IMG/VR virus record: IMGVR_UViG_3300017917_000746
Span: 1 to 57,257 of that record
Source: a virus
Strand: one strand, 5' to 3'
Length of the DNA: 57,257 bases
Position 1 is the first letter of the stretch. Every line of letters begins with the position of its first letter. Position numbers and translations under genes: made by a program. The notes beneath the pieces are model-generated. The model made no database searches. It was given only the letters and a program-made list of their open reading frames with translations, and had not been told where the DNA came from. Below are positions 8,320 through 18,913 of the stretch, piece by piece.

Positions 8320-8524
8320 GTGCTCTTGGCTTACGTGGTTTTTTAGCGCCTGCGGCAGGTTTCTTAGCAGGTGCTTTCTTTTTGGCTGGAGCGATACTTT
8401 CTACTACAGCCTGTGTTGCTTGTTCTGCAACCGGTGTTGGAGCAGGTGCTTCAACTTTATACGGTGCTTCTACAGCAACTTCTTCTTTTTTACCGCCAAA
8501 TAATTTTTTTAATAATGACAACAT
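8309..8524 (-). CDS. Small Lys/Ala/Pro-rich basic protein, histone-H1-like tail
   Basis: 71 residues. The start is ATG 8522-8524, preceded by GGAGG with 8 bases spacing and by a consensus late promoter; the longer frame back to 8569 would start upstream of that promoter. The N-terminus MLSLLKKLFGGKKEE is amphipathic, the middle is acidic/Ala-rich, and residues about 44-71 are a KAPAKKPAAGAKKPRKPR-type tail like eukaryotic H1 or bacterial H1-like proteins. Late expression and charge suggest DNA binding during packaging or in the virion. This is inference, and no domain is recognised. Confidence 0.75.
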   Translation of the reverse strand: MLSLLKKLFGGKKEEVAVEAPYKVEAPAPTPVAEQATQAVVESIAPAKKKAPAKKPAAGAKKPRKPRAPKK

Positions 8525-8546
8525 TCTAGTGTCCTCCATGAGCAAA

Positions 8547-8554
8547 TATTTATA
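8547..8554 (-). promoter_or_regulatory. Late promoter, leftward (TATAAATA)
   Basis: The complement is an exact TATAAATA, 22 bases upstream of ATG 8524 with GGAGG in between. It overlaps the stop region of the next gene upstream (8550). Confidence 0.75.
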
Positions 8555-8837
8555 GTTTGCTAATATCATCTAGGCTAGAAACAGTCTTATCCCATATAAT
8601 TTTACGTTCTGCTCCTTTTTTCTGTGCAAAACGTTTAGGATTACAGTTAGTACAACAATGAAAGAAATTGTTGTTGAGCCTATTAGGATCCATCTTTCCT
8701 TTATCGCGTTTAAAGACTTCCCCACAGTTATCACAGCGTAGTACAACTACACTCTTCTTTCGTTCATAATTATGTTCTACTCCTAGTTTACTAGTTCGAG
8801 TATGCGTTGTTTTTTCCACATCAATCTTAATGAACAT
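8550..8837 (-). CDS. Small zinc-ribbon protein of unknown function
   Basis: 95 residues with a Cys4/5 cluster: LRCDNCGEVF near residues 33-42 and FHCCTNCNPKRF near 59-70, a treble-clef or zinc-ribbon arrangement. The rest is basic (NYERKKSVV, AQKKGAERK). Such proteins bind nucleic acid or act as small transcription factors in T4-like phages. I do not recognise a specific family. No clear Shine-Dalgarno sequence precedes ATG 8837; the 69-base divergent gap before the giant fibre gene must hold its promoter, but I find no convincing -35/-10 pair. Confidence 0.65.
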   Translation of the reverse strand: MFIKIDVEKTTHTRTSKLGVEHNYERKKSVVVLRCDNCGEVFKRDKGKMDPNRLNNNFFHCCTNCNPKRFAQKKGAERKIIWDKTVSSLDDISKL

Positions 8838-8906
8838 CAGTTATTTACATTAAGGTTATAAAATTATCTGCTAAATATTGAGTACAAAGACTTTTTGGAG
8901 TATTCA

Positions 8907-11900
8907 ATGGCACGTAAAATAGTTGATATTGGTGTATCAGGCAACGACGGAACTGGTGATAGTATCCGTGAAGCGTTTAGAAAAACGAATGAAAATTTTT
9001 CTGAATTATATGCTGTATTTGGTCAAGGCGGATTCCTAAAATTCACAGATCTCAGTGATACTCCAGATACACTTGTAGGACAAGGTAATAAGATTCCAGT
9101 AGTTAATTCAATTGGAACTAGTCTTGTATTCAAAGAATTTTTTAGCCCTAACGGCACTATACAATTTGATTATTCTGAATCAGAAACGTTTGATATTGTA
9201 TCTGTTAACCGTTCAGGAAACATTGCCACTGTTACAGTATCTACTAATCATAATCTAGTCCCAGGTCAAAAAATTGCTGTTGCATCTACAGATAATACTT
9301 CATTCAACACAGCATCAGCAACACTTCTATCAGGAACTGCTACTAGTGTTCTTGTATATTCTAATCCCGGAGCAGATTTAGGAACTTCTTCCGCACTGGG
9401 TACAGTATCTAGTTTTGGATCGTTAAAAATTGATACTCTTAGTTCTAAAGTAGAAGACGATCCTTTACCAAAATTACAGTTTGGTTTAAATGCCGCTAGC
9501 CAAGTAATTGGTGGATTACGCAGTCCTATAAATCAAACAGATTTTCAAACTTCCGTTAATGCGTTTAATACGGCACACGGAACAACATATAATATTGATA
9601 CCTTTGCAATTAACAAAGGTTATGCTGACGCCAAGTATGTAAACATCACTGGCGATACAATGACCGGGCATTTAAATGTTCCAGCAAACGCCACAGGAAA
9701 TCAAGCACCAAGAGCCTCAGAGGTTGTATTAAAGAGCGGTGCTGACATGACCGGTGTGTTAAATCTTTCAGATCATCCGGGAGAACTTGCAGGTGCAGGA
9801 ACTCCAAACGGTACAGACGATTTACAGGCCGCAACAAAATATTATGTAGATAATGCTAGTTACTCTAGTAATTTTAATCTATATGTTACTACAGGCGGTG
9901 ACGACAGTCAAGCACGTACTCCTAGAGGAAAAGAAGGTAGAGATCGTTCTTATGCCTATGCAAGTATTAACAAGGCCTGTCAAAAAGCCGAACAGTTAGT
10001 TGACGAAGCACCATGGGAAACTGGTCCATATCGTCAATTGATTGCCTACGGTGAAGGTTCAGCATTTTCAGAAGTTACAAGAATTGAATCGGGTGCCGCA
10101 GGTACTACAAGAGTCTATTTTACCAACGACGGCGGCTCACGTGTAGATCAAGGTAAATTACCTAAGCCGGATATTGTATCTGGAAAAATTGTTGTTGGTC
10201 GTACCAGCGGAGCACAGGGTTTCATTTATCAGTACTACGGTGCTGACGGTAGTTCGTCTATTGGCGAAGACTATTTTGATCTACAAGATGTTATTGGAGA
10301 GTTTGTTCCTGGAGAAAACTTAGAGTTTGATCAAGCAGTTAAGAAGATTCAAATTAGTATCATTATTGAATCTGGAATTTATTTTGAAGACTATCCAATT
10401 CGTATTCCGCCAAACGTTGCCATTGTTGGTGACGAATTACGTAGATGTATTGTTCGTCCAGCAGACCGCCCAAGTCGATCACCATGGGTTGATGTTTGGT
10501 TCCGCAGAGATAAAACATTTGACGGCTTAGATCTTGCCAGCACAGAATACGGATATCACTATCTAACAGATCCTAGCGACCCGTTAAGCGAACCAAAGAA
10601 TAACAGAGATATTGACGTATTCCTATGTAACGATGCTGTGATCATTCGTCAGATTACCTGTCAAGGTCATGGCGGCTTTATGATGGTGCTTGACCCAGAA
10701 GGTCAAATTTTAACTAAGTCTGCCTACATTCAACAGTCTGGTTCTTTTGCTGGATCATTAAACAAACAGCGTTTTGCTGGTGGTCAATACGTTGACGGCT
10801 TTGCTGGTAATAATCCCGTTGAAATTCAAAACAAACTAAGCAATACAGAATTAATTGTTACTGGTAGTGAACGTGCTCCAACAACACCGTGTTCGTTTGT
10901 TGTTGATGGCAGAACATACAAAGTTGATGCTTACACTGACGACGGCACAGGCTACGGTGGTGCAAGAAAATTAATTCGAAGAAACATTGAATTTATCAAA
11001 GCAGAAGTTATTGGCTATATTAATGAAGAACTAAGTCCTCCCTTCCAGTTTAATAGAACTAAATGTGCTAGAGACATCGGTTATATTGTTGATGCATTAG
11101 GTTACGACCTAGCATTAGGAACAAATTTTAATGCTATACGTGCTGGAGAATCTTATTACAGAGGTACACAGTATAGTATTTTACCAGACCAAAAAGACGA
11201 ATACTTAGATGCATTAATCTATACTAGAAGTCTAATTTCTGAAGTATTGTCAGGAAACTCTGTTGCACGTCTACGAGCCGAGGATAGTTTTGACGAAATA
11301 ACTGACATCATTGATAATGGTGTTGTTGCTTCTGACCCTTATACATTTACAGATCCGTCAGGCATACCAACATCTAGAGTAAATGCAAAAAATCTTTTAA
11401 TATCTAATATTGCATTTATTAGAGAAGAAGTTATTGCATTTATCGCAGAAGAATACCCAGACTTTGTCTACGACGAAGATAAATGCCGTCGAGACACAGA
11501 AACTATTGTTAATTCTGTAGTCTATGATATTTTATACGAAGGTAACAGTGCTACTGTTGAGGCCGGTCTACAATATTATGACGGCAACGGTAGTTTACAG
11601 ATTCCTGGACAGACATTACAAACAACTGCGGCATTGTCCTATGCCAGTGGTATCGCTCAATTAGTAGTTACAAATACTCCAGTACCGTTTCCAAAACAAG
11701 AAGCGGAAGATCAAGTATTTGATGCGCCAAATCCTGGAAGTGCTACAGAAGCCACACGCATTGGCGTACTAATGGGCTACATTAATACAATTATCTTAGG
11801 TGGTAGAAATGCCGCTCCTACAGTTGAGTATCCATCATTCACTGGTATTGCAGGATCACTAACTGACAGTAGAACACTGCTACTGCAAAATAAGGAAAGC

Positions 11901-14900
11901 ATTAAGTCTGATACTATTGTTTATTTGGATCAACGTTATTCATATAATCAAGAAACCTGTGCGAGAGATACAGGTTATATCTGCGAAGCCATTGCACATG
12001 ACATTTATTACAGCGGTAATTTAAAAACTGTACAAGCGGCTCTTGCCTATTTTAATGCCAGTGCTAGTTCTAAGATTGTTATTGATACACAATTAACCAA
12101 TACACTAGCGGCTATTAATTATATTGAAACATTGATCTTAAATGTAATCAATAATGAAGACCCAGATGTTCGATATCAGCAAGAAGTTTTACAATATATC
12201 GACGCTACTATAACAGACGGAAATCTTGCGGCGTCTACCGTTGCAGATTTATTTGATGAGTTTATTAACATATTAGAAACTCCACCAGATGCAAGAGGTG
12301 CAAGAAATCTGTTAGTTGATAATAAAGAATTTATCAAAGCAGAAGTTATTAACTATATCAACAACAAGTATGTAAACTTTACCTACGATGATGTAACCTG
12401 TCAACGAGATGTTGGTTATGTTATTGATGCTATTGGCTATGATTTAATGTTTGGCAGTAACTTCCAAACAATAACCTGTGCAAGAAGATATTACAGCGGG
12501 GCGGCCAGCGTAGCAATTGGTGTGCAAAAAGCCGCTACTATAGATGCATTTACTTTCTTAAAGAATGAAATGTTATCTATTGTTTCTGGTAATGCAACTG
12601 CTGTTGCTCGTGTAACTGCGAATATGGACATGTTCCTAGACGTAATTACTAATGGTCTAGATGAATTGCCAACCAGCGTAAATCCTAATCCAACAGGTTA
12701 TGATGTTAATTTTAACAGTGCTAGAACACTGATTGAAAGTAACAGAAGTTTTATTAAAGCAGAAATTATTCAATATATTACCAATAACTATATTGGTTTA
12801 AGTTACGATCCGTTGGTCTGCCAACGAGATGTTGATTATATCTTAGATGCATTATACTATGATTTGACCTACGGTGGAAACTTACAAACATTAATTGCAG
12901 GTAAGGCCTATTATTCATATAGTGTATTACAAGTAGGAATTCTTGAAAAACCAGCAACATTGGCTGCCTACGGTTATCTAAAAGATCTAGTGGAAGACAT
13001 TGCTCTAGATATTCCTATTTCTGCACTGCAAGTATCTATTCCTCAAGTTCGCGGAACTCCTGGAAACGTTTCTGCTAGTACTACAGCAGGAACAAGAATT
13101 AATGATATTATTACAATTATCGATCTAGGACTTGGATCTGTTCCAGCAACAATTACTCCTAGCACAGCATGGGTGGCTGCTGGATTAACTGGTGCTAACT
13201 CTGCATTACAGAGTGCAAGATCCACACTGCAAACAGATGTAACTGATTATATTGATGCAAATTATACAAACACCCTAGTTTATAACGAAGAAATTTGTTC
13301 TCGAGACGTTGGATTTATTGTTGCCGCTGTATCAGCAGATTTATTATATGGCGGAACATACTTAACTATACGTGCGGCTAAACGTTACTATGTTGGAACT
13401 GCTAGTTCGCGTGTAGTACTAGAACAACAATTAAGTCAAACTTTAGATTCATTTGCCTATGCTAAAGAAGTTGCACAGGCAGTTCTACAACAAATTCCTC
13501 CAACACTGAGTTTCCAAGAACTCAATGGTGTTACTGAACCAGTAACACAGGTGTTTAGTTCAGACTATGACGGATCGGCATTCGTTACTAGAACTGGAGA
13601 ATTATTTGATTTATTAAATGAGGTAATCACTGATCCAGAAGTCGATGTTGATAGTGTATTAACTGGAGCACTGCCAATAGTGTATCCTACATATAGACTT
13701 GTGCTATCCAACACCACAGAGATGACCAACGAACTTGAATACACCATTACAGGATTTGTCAGTGGTGGTGATTCAGGAGTAGGTGATGGTTCATACGATG
13801 TAGTGTTTACAATTATAACTGCACCTGTAGCACCATTAACTAAAACTCGTTATAGAATATTTGGCAACAGTAACAGCAACTATAATGGTGATGCTGTAGA
13901 GTGCGTAGCATCTTCAACTACCAGTGTGACTTTCCGATATCTTAGCAACCCTGGAGTATTTGGTACAGGCCCAACTACAATGGAGTATGTAAAAAATCTA
14001 CAGATGCTCAGTGCTGGTAACACCAGTATGTGTTCAAACGACTTTACGCAGATCAACGACTTAGGCTACGGCTTAGTTGCTACAAATATTGGTTTGATTG
14101 AAACTGTGTCTGTGTTCTCATACTACTGCTGGACTGCTTACTATGCCAACAACGGCGGACAGATTCGTTCATTGAACGGTTCTAACGCACACGGTGAATT
14201 TGGTATTATATCCGAAGGCAGCGATCCGTTAGAGGTTCCAGATAAGGTTAACCTATCTGATAACATGATGCAGGTTGCTCGTGTTTATAAACAAGACATT
14301 TACTCCACAGACAGTGCTGCCGACGACCTAGCAGTTTACTTCTATCAACATGATTATGCACCATACAACGTATCCGAAGTTGAAATTAATCACGGATCTG
14401 GTGTTATCACCGAACTTGACAATACTAGTTTAATAGGCGGAAGTTTATACACTAATGGAACATATATTAACGTTCCATTGACAGGTGGTACCGGTACTGG
14501 CGCTACTGCTAATATTGTAGTTTCGGGTAATGTTGTAACTACGGTTGCTCTAGTGGCTACAGGTATTAGATACACCGAAGGCGATATTTTAAGTTGTTCA
14601 AACACTAGCGTTGGTGGTACTGGATCTGGATTTAATATTTCAGTTAAGACTGTTATTGGTAACGGTATTGCACGTTACGAAGTTGCATCAGTCACCGATG
14701 TATCTAGTACTATTCCGATGTCAGTAAGCGGTACACCAAGTAAGACTGGTCCAACTCTTGGAAAATATTACGTAACTTACTCATTTACTGCTGTTCCTTA
14801 TACACCAAGAATTAATGTGCCGTACACAGTTAGTGGTGCAACTACCACAGGATTTAATGGAATACATACTGCTACAGCCAGTACCACAACTAGCGTTACA

Positions 14901-17900
14901 TTAGAATATGATAGCAATCCCGGAACATGGGCAGGCGGTTTAGCCAGTCTATGGGGGCTAGGCAATATTCTAAGATTGAATATTAACACTGGTGGTAACA
15001 ATGAAACTGCTGCCAACGGTCTAGCAGTTGATCTATCACATGATCAACCAATTATTATTCGCGGGAACCAAAACTTTAAGTTCTACGAAGTAGATGATAC
15101 AAACCCAGTTCGTCCAAGTACTGCGTTAACCTTTGTTGGAGATCCAGACTCTGGTGCTATTGTTTATCGTGTATTAGCCTATGGTAACAAAGGTCCGTTA
15201 AATGAAGACCTAGCTCTAGATGAATCAATCTTAGGGTTTGACACTACCTACGACTATATTAAAATTCTAGTAAATGAAGACAGTGCTTCTATCAGTGATC
15301 CAGATAAGACTATTAGTTTGGGCTCAACCAGCGGTAGTGCAGGAACAGTAACTCTAAACTTTAGCACTCCGCAGGTAACTGCTCCGTTTGTTGTTGGTCA
15401 ACAAATTAAAGTTGATGGTGTATCAATATCTGGATACAACGGCTATCAAACTGTTACGTTCTGCGATCAAACACTAGTTCGTTATGCTGGATCAACAACT
15501 GGATCAGCCACAGGTGGTACTGTTTCCAGTACACTAGGTGCATGTAAAGGCGACACAAAGATCGCTGTTGATCGTGTTAACGAAATTGATATCGAAGACA
15601 GACTTAATACTGGAGAAATGATATTAGCCTGGGACGGTAAACTTCACACTGTGCTAAGTTATGAAGATCAAGGTCTAGTAGCAGGTTATGCTATTGTTGA
15701 GATTCAAGATATTACTTCTAAATGTCTAAGTGGAACAACTAGTGTACCTGGTTTAAATTCTACAGTATATCCAGTAACCAACTTAGATATTGCGGAACCA
15801 CCAACACTACGTTGCGGTCTAGCATCAACCGAGCCAGCAGAAATTATTGTACGTATTAGTACCTGTCGTGTAACAGGACATGACTTCTTAGATATTGGTA
15901 CTGGTGGTTACAATGACACCAACTATCCAACAAAGATTTACGGTGCTCCAAAAGAACCAAACCAAGCACGTGAAGTTACAGAACGCACAAGAGGACGTTG
16001 TTTCTATGTAACCACAGACCAGGATGGTATTTTCCGTGTAGGTAGATTCTTTACAGTTGACCAAGGTACTGGTCGTGTAACATTTGCGGCTTCTATTGCG
16101 TTGAGTAACTTGGACGGTTTAGGATTTAAACGTGGTGTTACAGTAAGTGAATTCTCAAACGATGATAGATTTACTGACGGTGCTAACGATGCACTACCAA
16201 CTGAAGCGGCTGTTCAAGGTTATATTGATCGTCGACTTGGTATGGATCGTACCAATAACACATTGGATGCAAGTCAATTAGTAGGTCCTGGTTATTTAGA
16301 TCGTGCTGGTATTTTAACATTTAGTGGTCCTGATCCATTAGACATGGGCGGATTTAATGTCAGCAACCTTGCTAATCCTGTAGCAGACACCGATGCCGCT
16401 AACAAGTTCTATGTAAGAAATCAAGAACTAAGTGACGACAGAGTTGACACATCAACTAGTCCTGCACGTAGTTTCAATGACCTATTAGTGTATAACGGAA
16501 CAAAATGGGTCAATGCTGAAACAATTACCTCAGGTGATATTCAAACAAGTCTAAGCGGCAAGAATCTTGCACTAAACATTAAATCCGGTGTAATTATTAA
16601 CGCCGATGTAAATGCTAGTGCGGCTATTGCACAAAGCAAGTTAGATATGAATGCGGCAACTACTCGTGCTAATGCCACTGGTATTTCACAGGCAGATCGA
16701 GGACTTGCTAGTTTTAAGAACACAGAATTTACTGCTACTAACGGATGGATTGAATTACAAACTTCATCTAGTACAACAACTGGTGTTCTACAGACTAAAC
16801 TACAATACATTGCCAACGACACTTACTTAGGTAATAATACCGGCAGTGCTACATACCCACGTCAAGTAACGTCGGGAACTATTGTTACCAACGGCGACGG
16901 TATTAAGAATGCGGCTTTTGCTCCAGGCAGTGTTGGATCAAACGGTCGTGCAATGATTTTAACTGCTATAGGTCCAAACACTTACAGCACAATTAATATT
17001 TCAACTTCTGCACAGGCAAGTTCTTTAGTTCAATCTGACGGTAGTGGCCGTGTAGCAGTAGCACAGTTAGATTTAACTTCAAGCAGTTATAAGACCTTAA
17101 GTGTATCTAGTACAACACTTAACTTAACTACACCTGGTGGTGTAGACTTTATGACAGCCGTTGGAGCAACTGCTGGTGCAACTACAATTACTACAATTGG
17201 TACATTAAGTGCAAATGCACTATCAACTGCAAGTACAACAACATTTAGTCCTTCTAATGCCAACGTTACACTAAGCCCAAGCGGCACAGGTACAGTAACT
17301 ATTGCTCCGGCCAGTGTTGGTACTATCAATAATATGAACATTGGTGGTACTACAAGAGGCAGTGCGGCATTTACAACATTAGCGGCTAACAATACAGTTA
17401 CTATGACTGCTAACCAAGCAGTAACTGGTGCATCTAACGGTACTGGTACATTACAAGTTACTGGCGGTGCCGGTATTAGCGGTGATCTACGTGTTGGTGG
17501 AAGTATATATGCTACTACATCATTTAGTGGTAGTTTAAGTAACACACTAACTATGAACACTTCGGGAACTGGTCTAAGTGGTTCAACAACATTTAACAAC
17601 TCAGGTGCGGCAACATTTACTGTTACAAGTAATGCTACAAATGCTAATACTGCAAGTACAATAGTTGCTAGAGATGCCTCTGGTAATTTCAGTGCTGGTA
17701 CTATAACTGCTACACTGTCAGGAACTGCTACACAAGTTTCAAACACTTTAACTATGAACGTGTCAGGAACAGGTCTAAGTGGTAGTGCTTCATTTACTGG
17801 TGCAAGTGCTCAGACATTTACTGTGACAAGTAATGCAACATCTGCTAATACTGCAAACACAATAGTTGCCAGAGACGGATCAGGAAACTTTAGTGCTGGT

Positions 17901-18311
17901 GTTATAACAGGTACTGCTACTGCGGCACGTTATGCTGACTTAGCAGAAAAATACTTAGCAGATGCCAATTACGAAGTTGGAACAGTAGTTGTATTTGGAG
18001 GTGACAAAGAAATAACTGTTACAGACAAACACAACGATACAAGAGTTGCTGGTGTAATTTCTGGAAAACCTGCTCATTTAATGAATAGCGAGTTAGAAGG
18101 AGAATTTGCACTGGCTGTAGGCCTAACTGGACGATTACCATGTAAAGTACTTGGTAAGGTTAAGAAAGGTGATATTTTAGTTACATCTGCTAAGCCAGGT
18201 TATGCAGTTGTAAACAACAATCCTACATCAGGCACAATTATTGGAAAGAGTTTAGAAAATAAAGATGATCTAAACGAAGGCATAATTGAAATTGTTGTTG
18301 GTAGATTCTAA
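8907..18311 (+). CDS. Giant virion appendage protein (3134 residues) with six cysteine-containing repeats
   Basis: The start is ATG 8907, placed by TTTTTGGAG 7 bases upstream; TTG 8895 lacks such a site. The N-terminal module (GNDGTGDSIREAFRKTNENF) recurs in the next gene and probably docks the protein on the baseplate or fibre. Residues about 685-1500 contain six degenerate repeats of 140-158 residues built around C-x-RD-x-GYI-x-DAIGYDL. The remainder is beta-rich with GTG/SGT fibre repeats. The C-terminal 125 residues (ARYADLAEKYLAD, TVVVFGGDKEITVTD, KKGDILVTSAKPGYAV) form a tail domain common in T4-like aquatic phage fibres. A weak CTAAATAT late element lies at 8871. It is likely a long tail fibre or collar appendage. 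Confidence 0.88.
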   Translation: MARKIVDIGVSGNDGTGDSIREAFRKTNENFSELYAVFGQGGFLKFTDLSDTPDTLVGQGNKIPVVNSIGTSLVFKEFFSPNGTIQFDYSESETFDIVSVNRSGNIATVTVSTNHNLVPGQKIAVASTDNTSFNTASATLLSGTATSVLVYSNPGADLGTSSALGTVSSFGSLKIDTLSSKVEDDPLPKLQFGLNAASQVIGGLRSPINQTDFQTSVNAFNTAHGTTYNIDTFAINKGYADAKYVNITGDTMTGHLNVPANATGNQAPRASEVVLKSGADMTGVLNLSDHPGELAGAGTPNGTDDLQAATKYYVDNASYSSNFNLYVTTGGDDSQARTPRGKEGRDRSYAYASINKACQKAEQLVDEAPWETGPYRQLIAYGEGSAFSEVTRIESGAAGTTRVYFTNDGGSRVDQGKLPKPDIVSGKIVVGRTSGAQGFIYQYYGADGSSSIGEDYFDLQDVIGEFVPGENLEFDQAVKKIQISIIIESGIYFEDYPIRIPPNVAIVGDELRRCIVRPADRPSRSPWVDVWFRRDKTFDGLDLASTEYGYHYLTDPSDPLSEPKNNRDIDVFLCNDAVIIRQITCQGHGGFMMVLDPEGQILTKSAYIQQSGSFAGSLNKQRFAGGQYVDGFAGNNPVEIQNKLSNTELIVTGSERAPTTPCSFVVDGRTYKVDAYTDDGTGYGGARKLIRRNIEFIKAEVIGYINEELSPPFQFNRTKCARDIGYIVDALGYDLALGTNFNAIRAGESYYRGTQYSILPDQKDEYLDALIYTRSLISEVLSGNSVARLRAEDSFDEITDIIDNGVVASDPYTFTDPSGIPTSRVNAKNLLISNIAFIREEVIAFIAEEYPDFVYDEDKCRRDTETIVNSVVYDILYEGNSATVEAGLQYYDGNGSLQIPGQTLQTTAALSYASGIAQLVVTNTPVPFPKQEAEDQVFDAPNPGSATEATRIGVLMGYINTIILGGRNAAPTVEYPSFTGIAGSLTDSRTLLLQNKESIKSDTIVYLDQRYSYNQETCARDTGYICEAIAHDIYYSGNLKTVQAALAYFNASASSKIVIDTQLTNTLAAINYIETLILNVINNEDPDVRYQQEVLQYIDATITDGNLAASTVADLFDEFINILETPPDARGARNLLVDNKEFIKAEVINYINNKYVNFTYDDVTCQRDVGYVIDAIGYDLMFGSNFQTITCARRYYSGAASVAIGVQKAATIDAFTFLKNEMLSIVSGNATAVARVTANMDMFLDVITNGLDELPTSVNPNPTGYDVNFNSARTLIESNRSFIKAEIIQYITNNYIGLSYDPLVCQRDVDYILDALYYDLTYGGNLQTLIAGKAYYSYSVLQVGILEKPATLAAYGYLKDLVEDIALDIPISALQVSIPQVRGTPGNVSASTTAGTRINDIITIIDLGLGSVPATITPSTAWVAAGLTGANSALQSARSTLQTDVTDYIDANYTNTLVYNEEICSRDVGFIVAAVSADLLYGGTYLTIRAAKRYYVGTASSRVVLEQQLSQTLDSFAYAKEVAQAVLQQIPPTLSFQELNGVTEPVTQVFSSDYDGSAFVTRTGELFDLLNEVITDPEVDVDSVLTGALPIVYPTYRLVLSNTTEMTNELEYTITGFVSGGDSGVGDGSYDVVFTIITAPVAPLTKTRYRIFGNSNSNYNGDAVECVASSTTSVTFRYLSNPGVFGTGPTTMEYVKNLQMLSAGNTSMCSNDFTQINDLGYGLVATNIGLIETVSVFSYYCWTAYYANNGGQIRSLNGSNAHGEFGIISEGSDPLEVPDKVNLSDNMMQVARVYKQDIYSTDSAADDLAVYFYQHDYAPYNVSEVEINHGSGVITELDNTSLIGGSLYTNGTYINVPLTGGTGTGATANIVVSGNVVTTVALVATGIRYTEGDILSCSNTSVGGTGSGFNISVKTVIGNGIARYEVASVTDVSSTIPMSVSGTPSKTGPTLGKYYVTYSFTAVPYTPRINVPYTVSGATTTGFNGIHTATASTTTSVTLEYDSNPGTWAGGLASLWGLGNILRLNINTGGNNETAANGLAVDLSHDQPIIIRGNQNFKFYEVDDTNPVRPSTALTFVGDPDSGAIVYRVLAYGNKGPLNEDLALDESILGFDTTYDYIKILVNEDSASISDPDKTISLGSTSGSAGTVTLNFSTPQVTAPFVVGQQIKVDGVSISGYNGYQTVTFCDQTLVRYAGSTTGSATGGTVSSTLGACKGDTKIAVDRVNEIDIEDRLNTGEMILAWDGKLHTVLSYEDQGLVAGYAIVEIQDITSKCLSGTTSVPGLNSTVYPVTNLDIAEPPTLRCGLASTEPAEIIVRISTCRVTGHDFLDIGTGGYNDTNYPTKIYGAPKEPNQAREVTERTRGRCFYVTTDQDGIFRVGRFFTVDQGTGRVTFAASIALSNLDGLGFKRGVTVSEFSNDDRFTDGANDALPTEAAVQGYIDRRLGMDRTNNTLDASQLVGPGYLDRAGILTFSGPDPLDMGGFNVSNLANPVADTDAANKFYVRNQELSDDRVDTSTSPARSFNDLLVYNGTKWVNAETITSGDIQTSLSGKNLALNIKSGVIINADVNASAAIAQSKLDMNAATTRANATGISQADRGLASFKNTEFTATNGWIELQTSSSTTTGVLQTKLQYIANDTYLGNNTGSATYPRQVTSGTIVTNGDGIKNAAFAPGSVGSNGRAMILTAIGPNTYSTINISTSAQASSLVQSDGSGRVAVAQLDLTSSSYKTLSVSSTTLNLTTPGGVDFMTAVGATAGATTITTIGTLSANALSTASTTTFSPSNANVTLSPSGTGTVTIAPASVGTINNMNIGGTTRGSAAFTTLAANNTVTMTANQAVTGASNGTGTLQVTGGAGISGDLRVGGSIYATTSFSGSLSNTLTMNTSGTGLSGSTTFNNSGAATFTVTSNATNANTASTIVARDASGNFSAGTITATLSGTATQVSNTLTMNVSGTGLSGSASFTGASAQTFTVTSNATSANTANTIVARDGSGNFSAGVITGTATAARYADLAEKYLADANYEVGTVVVFGGDKEITVTDKHNDTRVAGVISGKPAHLMNSELEGEFALAVGLTGRLPCKVLGKVKKGDILVTSAKPGYAVVNNNPTSGTIIGKSLENKDDLNEGIIEIVVGRF
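10960..13410 (+). repeat. Six tandem protein repeats within the giant appendage gene
   Basis: The conserved Cys codon of the C-x-RD core falls near 11064, 11484, 11958, 12399, 12819 and 13295, giving spacings of about 420, 474, 441, 420 and 476 bases. Each unit has FIKAEV-like helix, a variable strand, C-[AQS]-RD-[VI]-GY, DL-x-[YF]-G-[GS]-N and RYY. Nucleotide identity is low, so the duplication is old. Confidence 0.85.
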
Positions 18312-18322
18312 GGAACAAAACT

Positions 18323-18901
18323 ATGGCAATATATGACGATTTAGAAGAAATTAATTTAGGCAGTATTGTCAATGACGGTACTGGCGACGATCTTCGAACT
18401 GCGTTTGAAAAAGTTAAAACTAACTTTGAAAGACTTTACGATTTTGGTAATGCTCCGACCACAGCCAGTAACATAGGTGCTAGTGGGCAGGGTGTTTTTA
18501 AACAAAAAAACGGAACTGATTTTGAATTTAGAAAAATAAATGCGCTAGGGCCTATAAGATTACAATTAGTAGGAGATGTACTACAATTAGATTTTAATCC
18601 TACTACTGCTGTTGATTTTAACGGGCAAGGAATTACAAACGCTGGCACAATCACAGCCACAACATTTTCCGGAAATTTAACTGGAAATGTTGTAGGATTA
18701 ATTAGAAACGGTGGCACAGAAGCGCAAAACCCGTTTGTGGACGTTACAGTTTTAAATAGACAGGTAAATACATTTGACTATGGTGGCATTGAACCTACAT
18801 ATACCAATCCTATAGCATATTTGCTAAACGAAATTGGTACTGACATGGGCACATTTACAGATCCTAGTCCAATTAGCATAGATGCTGGAACCATAGCATA
18901 A
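18323..18901 (+). CDS. Small virion appendage/adaptor protein
   Basis: 192 residues. The N-terminus (NLGSIVNDGTGDDLRTAFE, then KTNFERLYDFG) matches the docking module at the start of the upstream giant protein. The middle contains TTFSGNLTGNVVGL, a fibre-type motif. AAGGAACAAAACT precedes ATG 18323. It is probably part of the same appendage; a short partner carrying only the docking domain would suit an adaptor or chaperone role. Confidence 0.75.
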   Translation: MAIYDDLEEINLGSIVNDGTGDDLRTAFEKVKTNFERLYDFGNAPTTASNIGASGQGVFKQKNGTDFEFRKINALGPIRLQLVGDVLQLDFNPTTAVDFNGQGITNAGTITATTFSGNLTGNVVGLIRNGGTEAQNPFVDVTVLNRQVNTFDYGGIEPTYTNPIAYLLNEIGTDMGTFTDPSPISIDAGTIA

Positions 18902-18913
18902 GGAGAGAACAGA

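Noticed and set aside
8895-8907. A longer N-terminus for the giant appendage protein from TTG 8895
   Set aside because: GGAG lies 7 bases before ATG 8907 and would be inside the longer form; the docking module begins at the ATG.
17087-17746. A 219-codon leftward frame inside the giant appendage gene
   Set aside because: It is Val/Leu/Pro-rich shadow sequence opposite Thr/Ala/Gly repeats, with no start signal.
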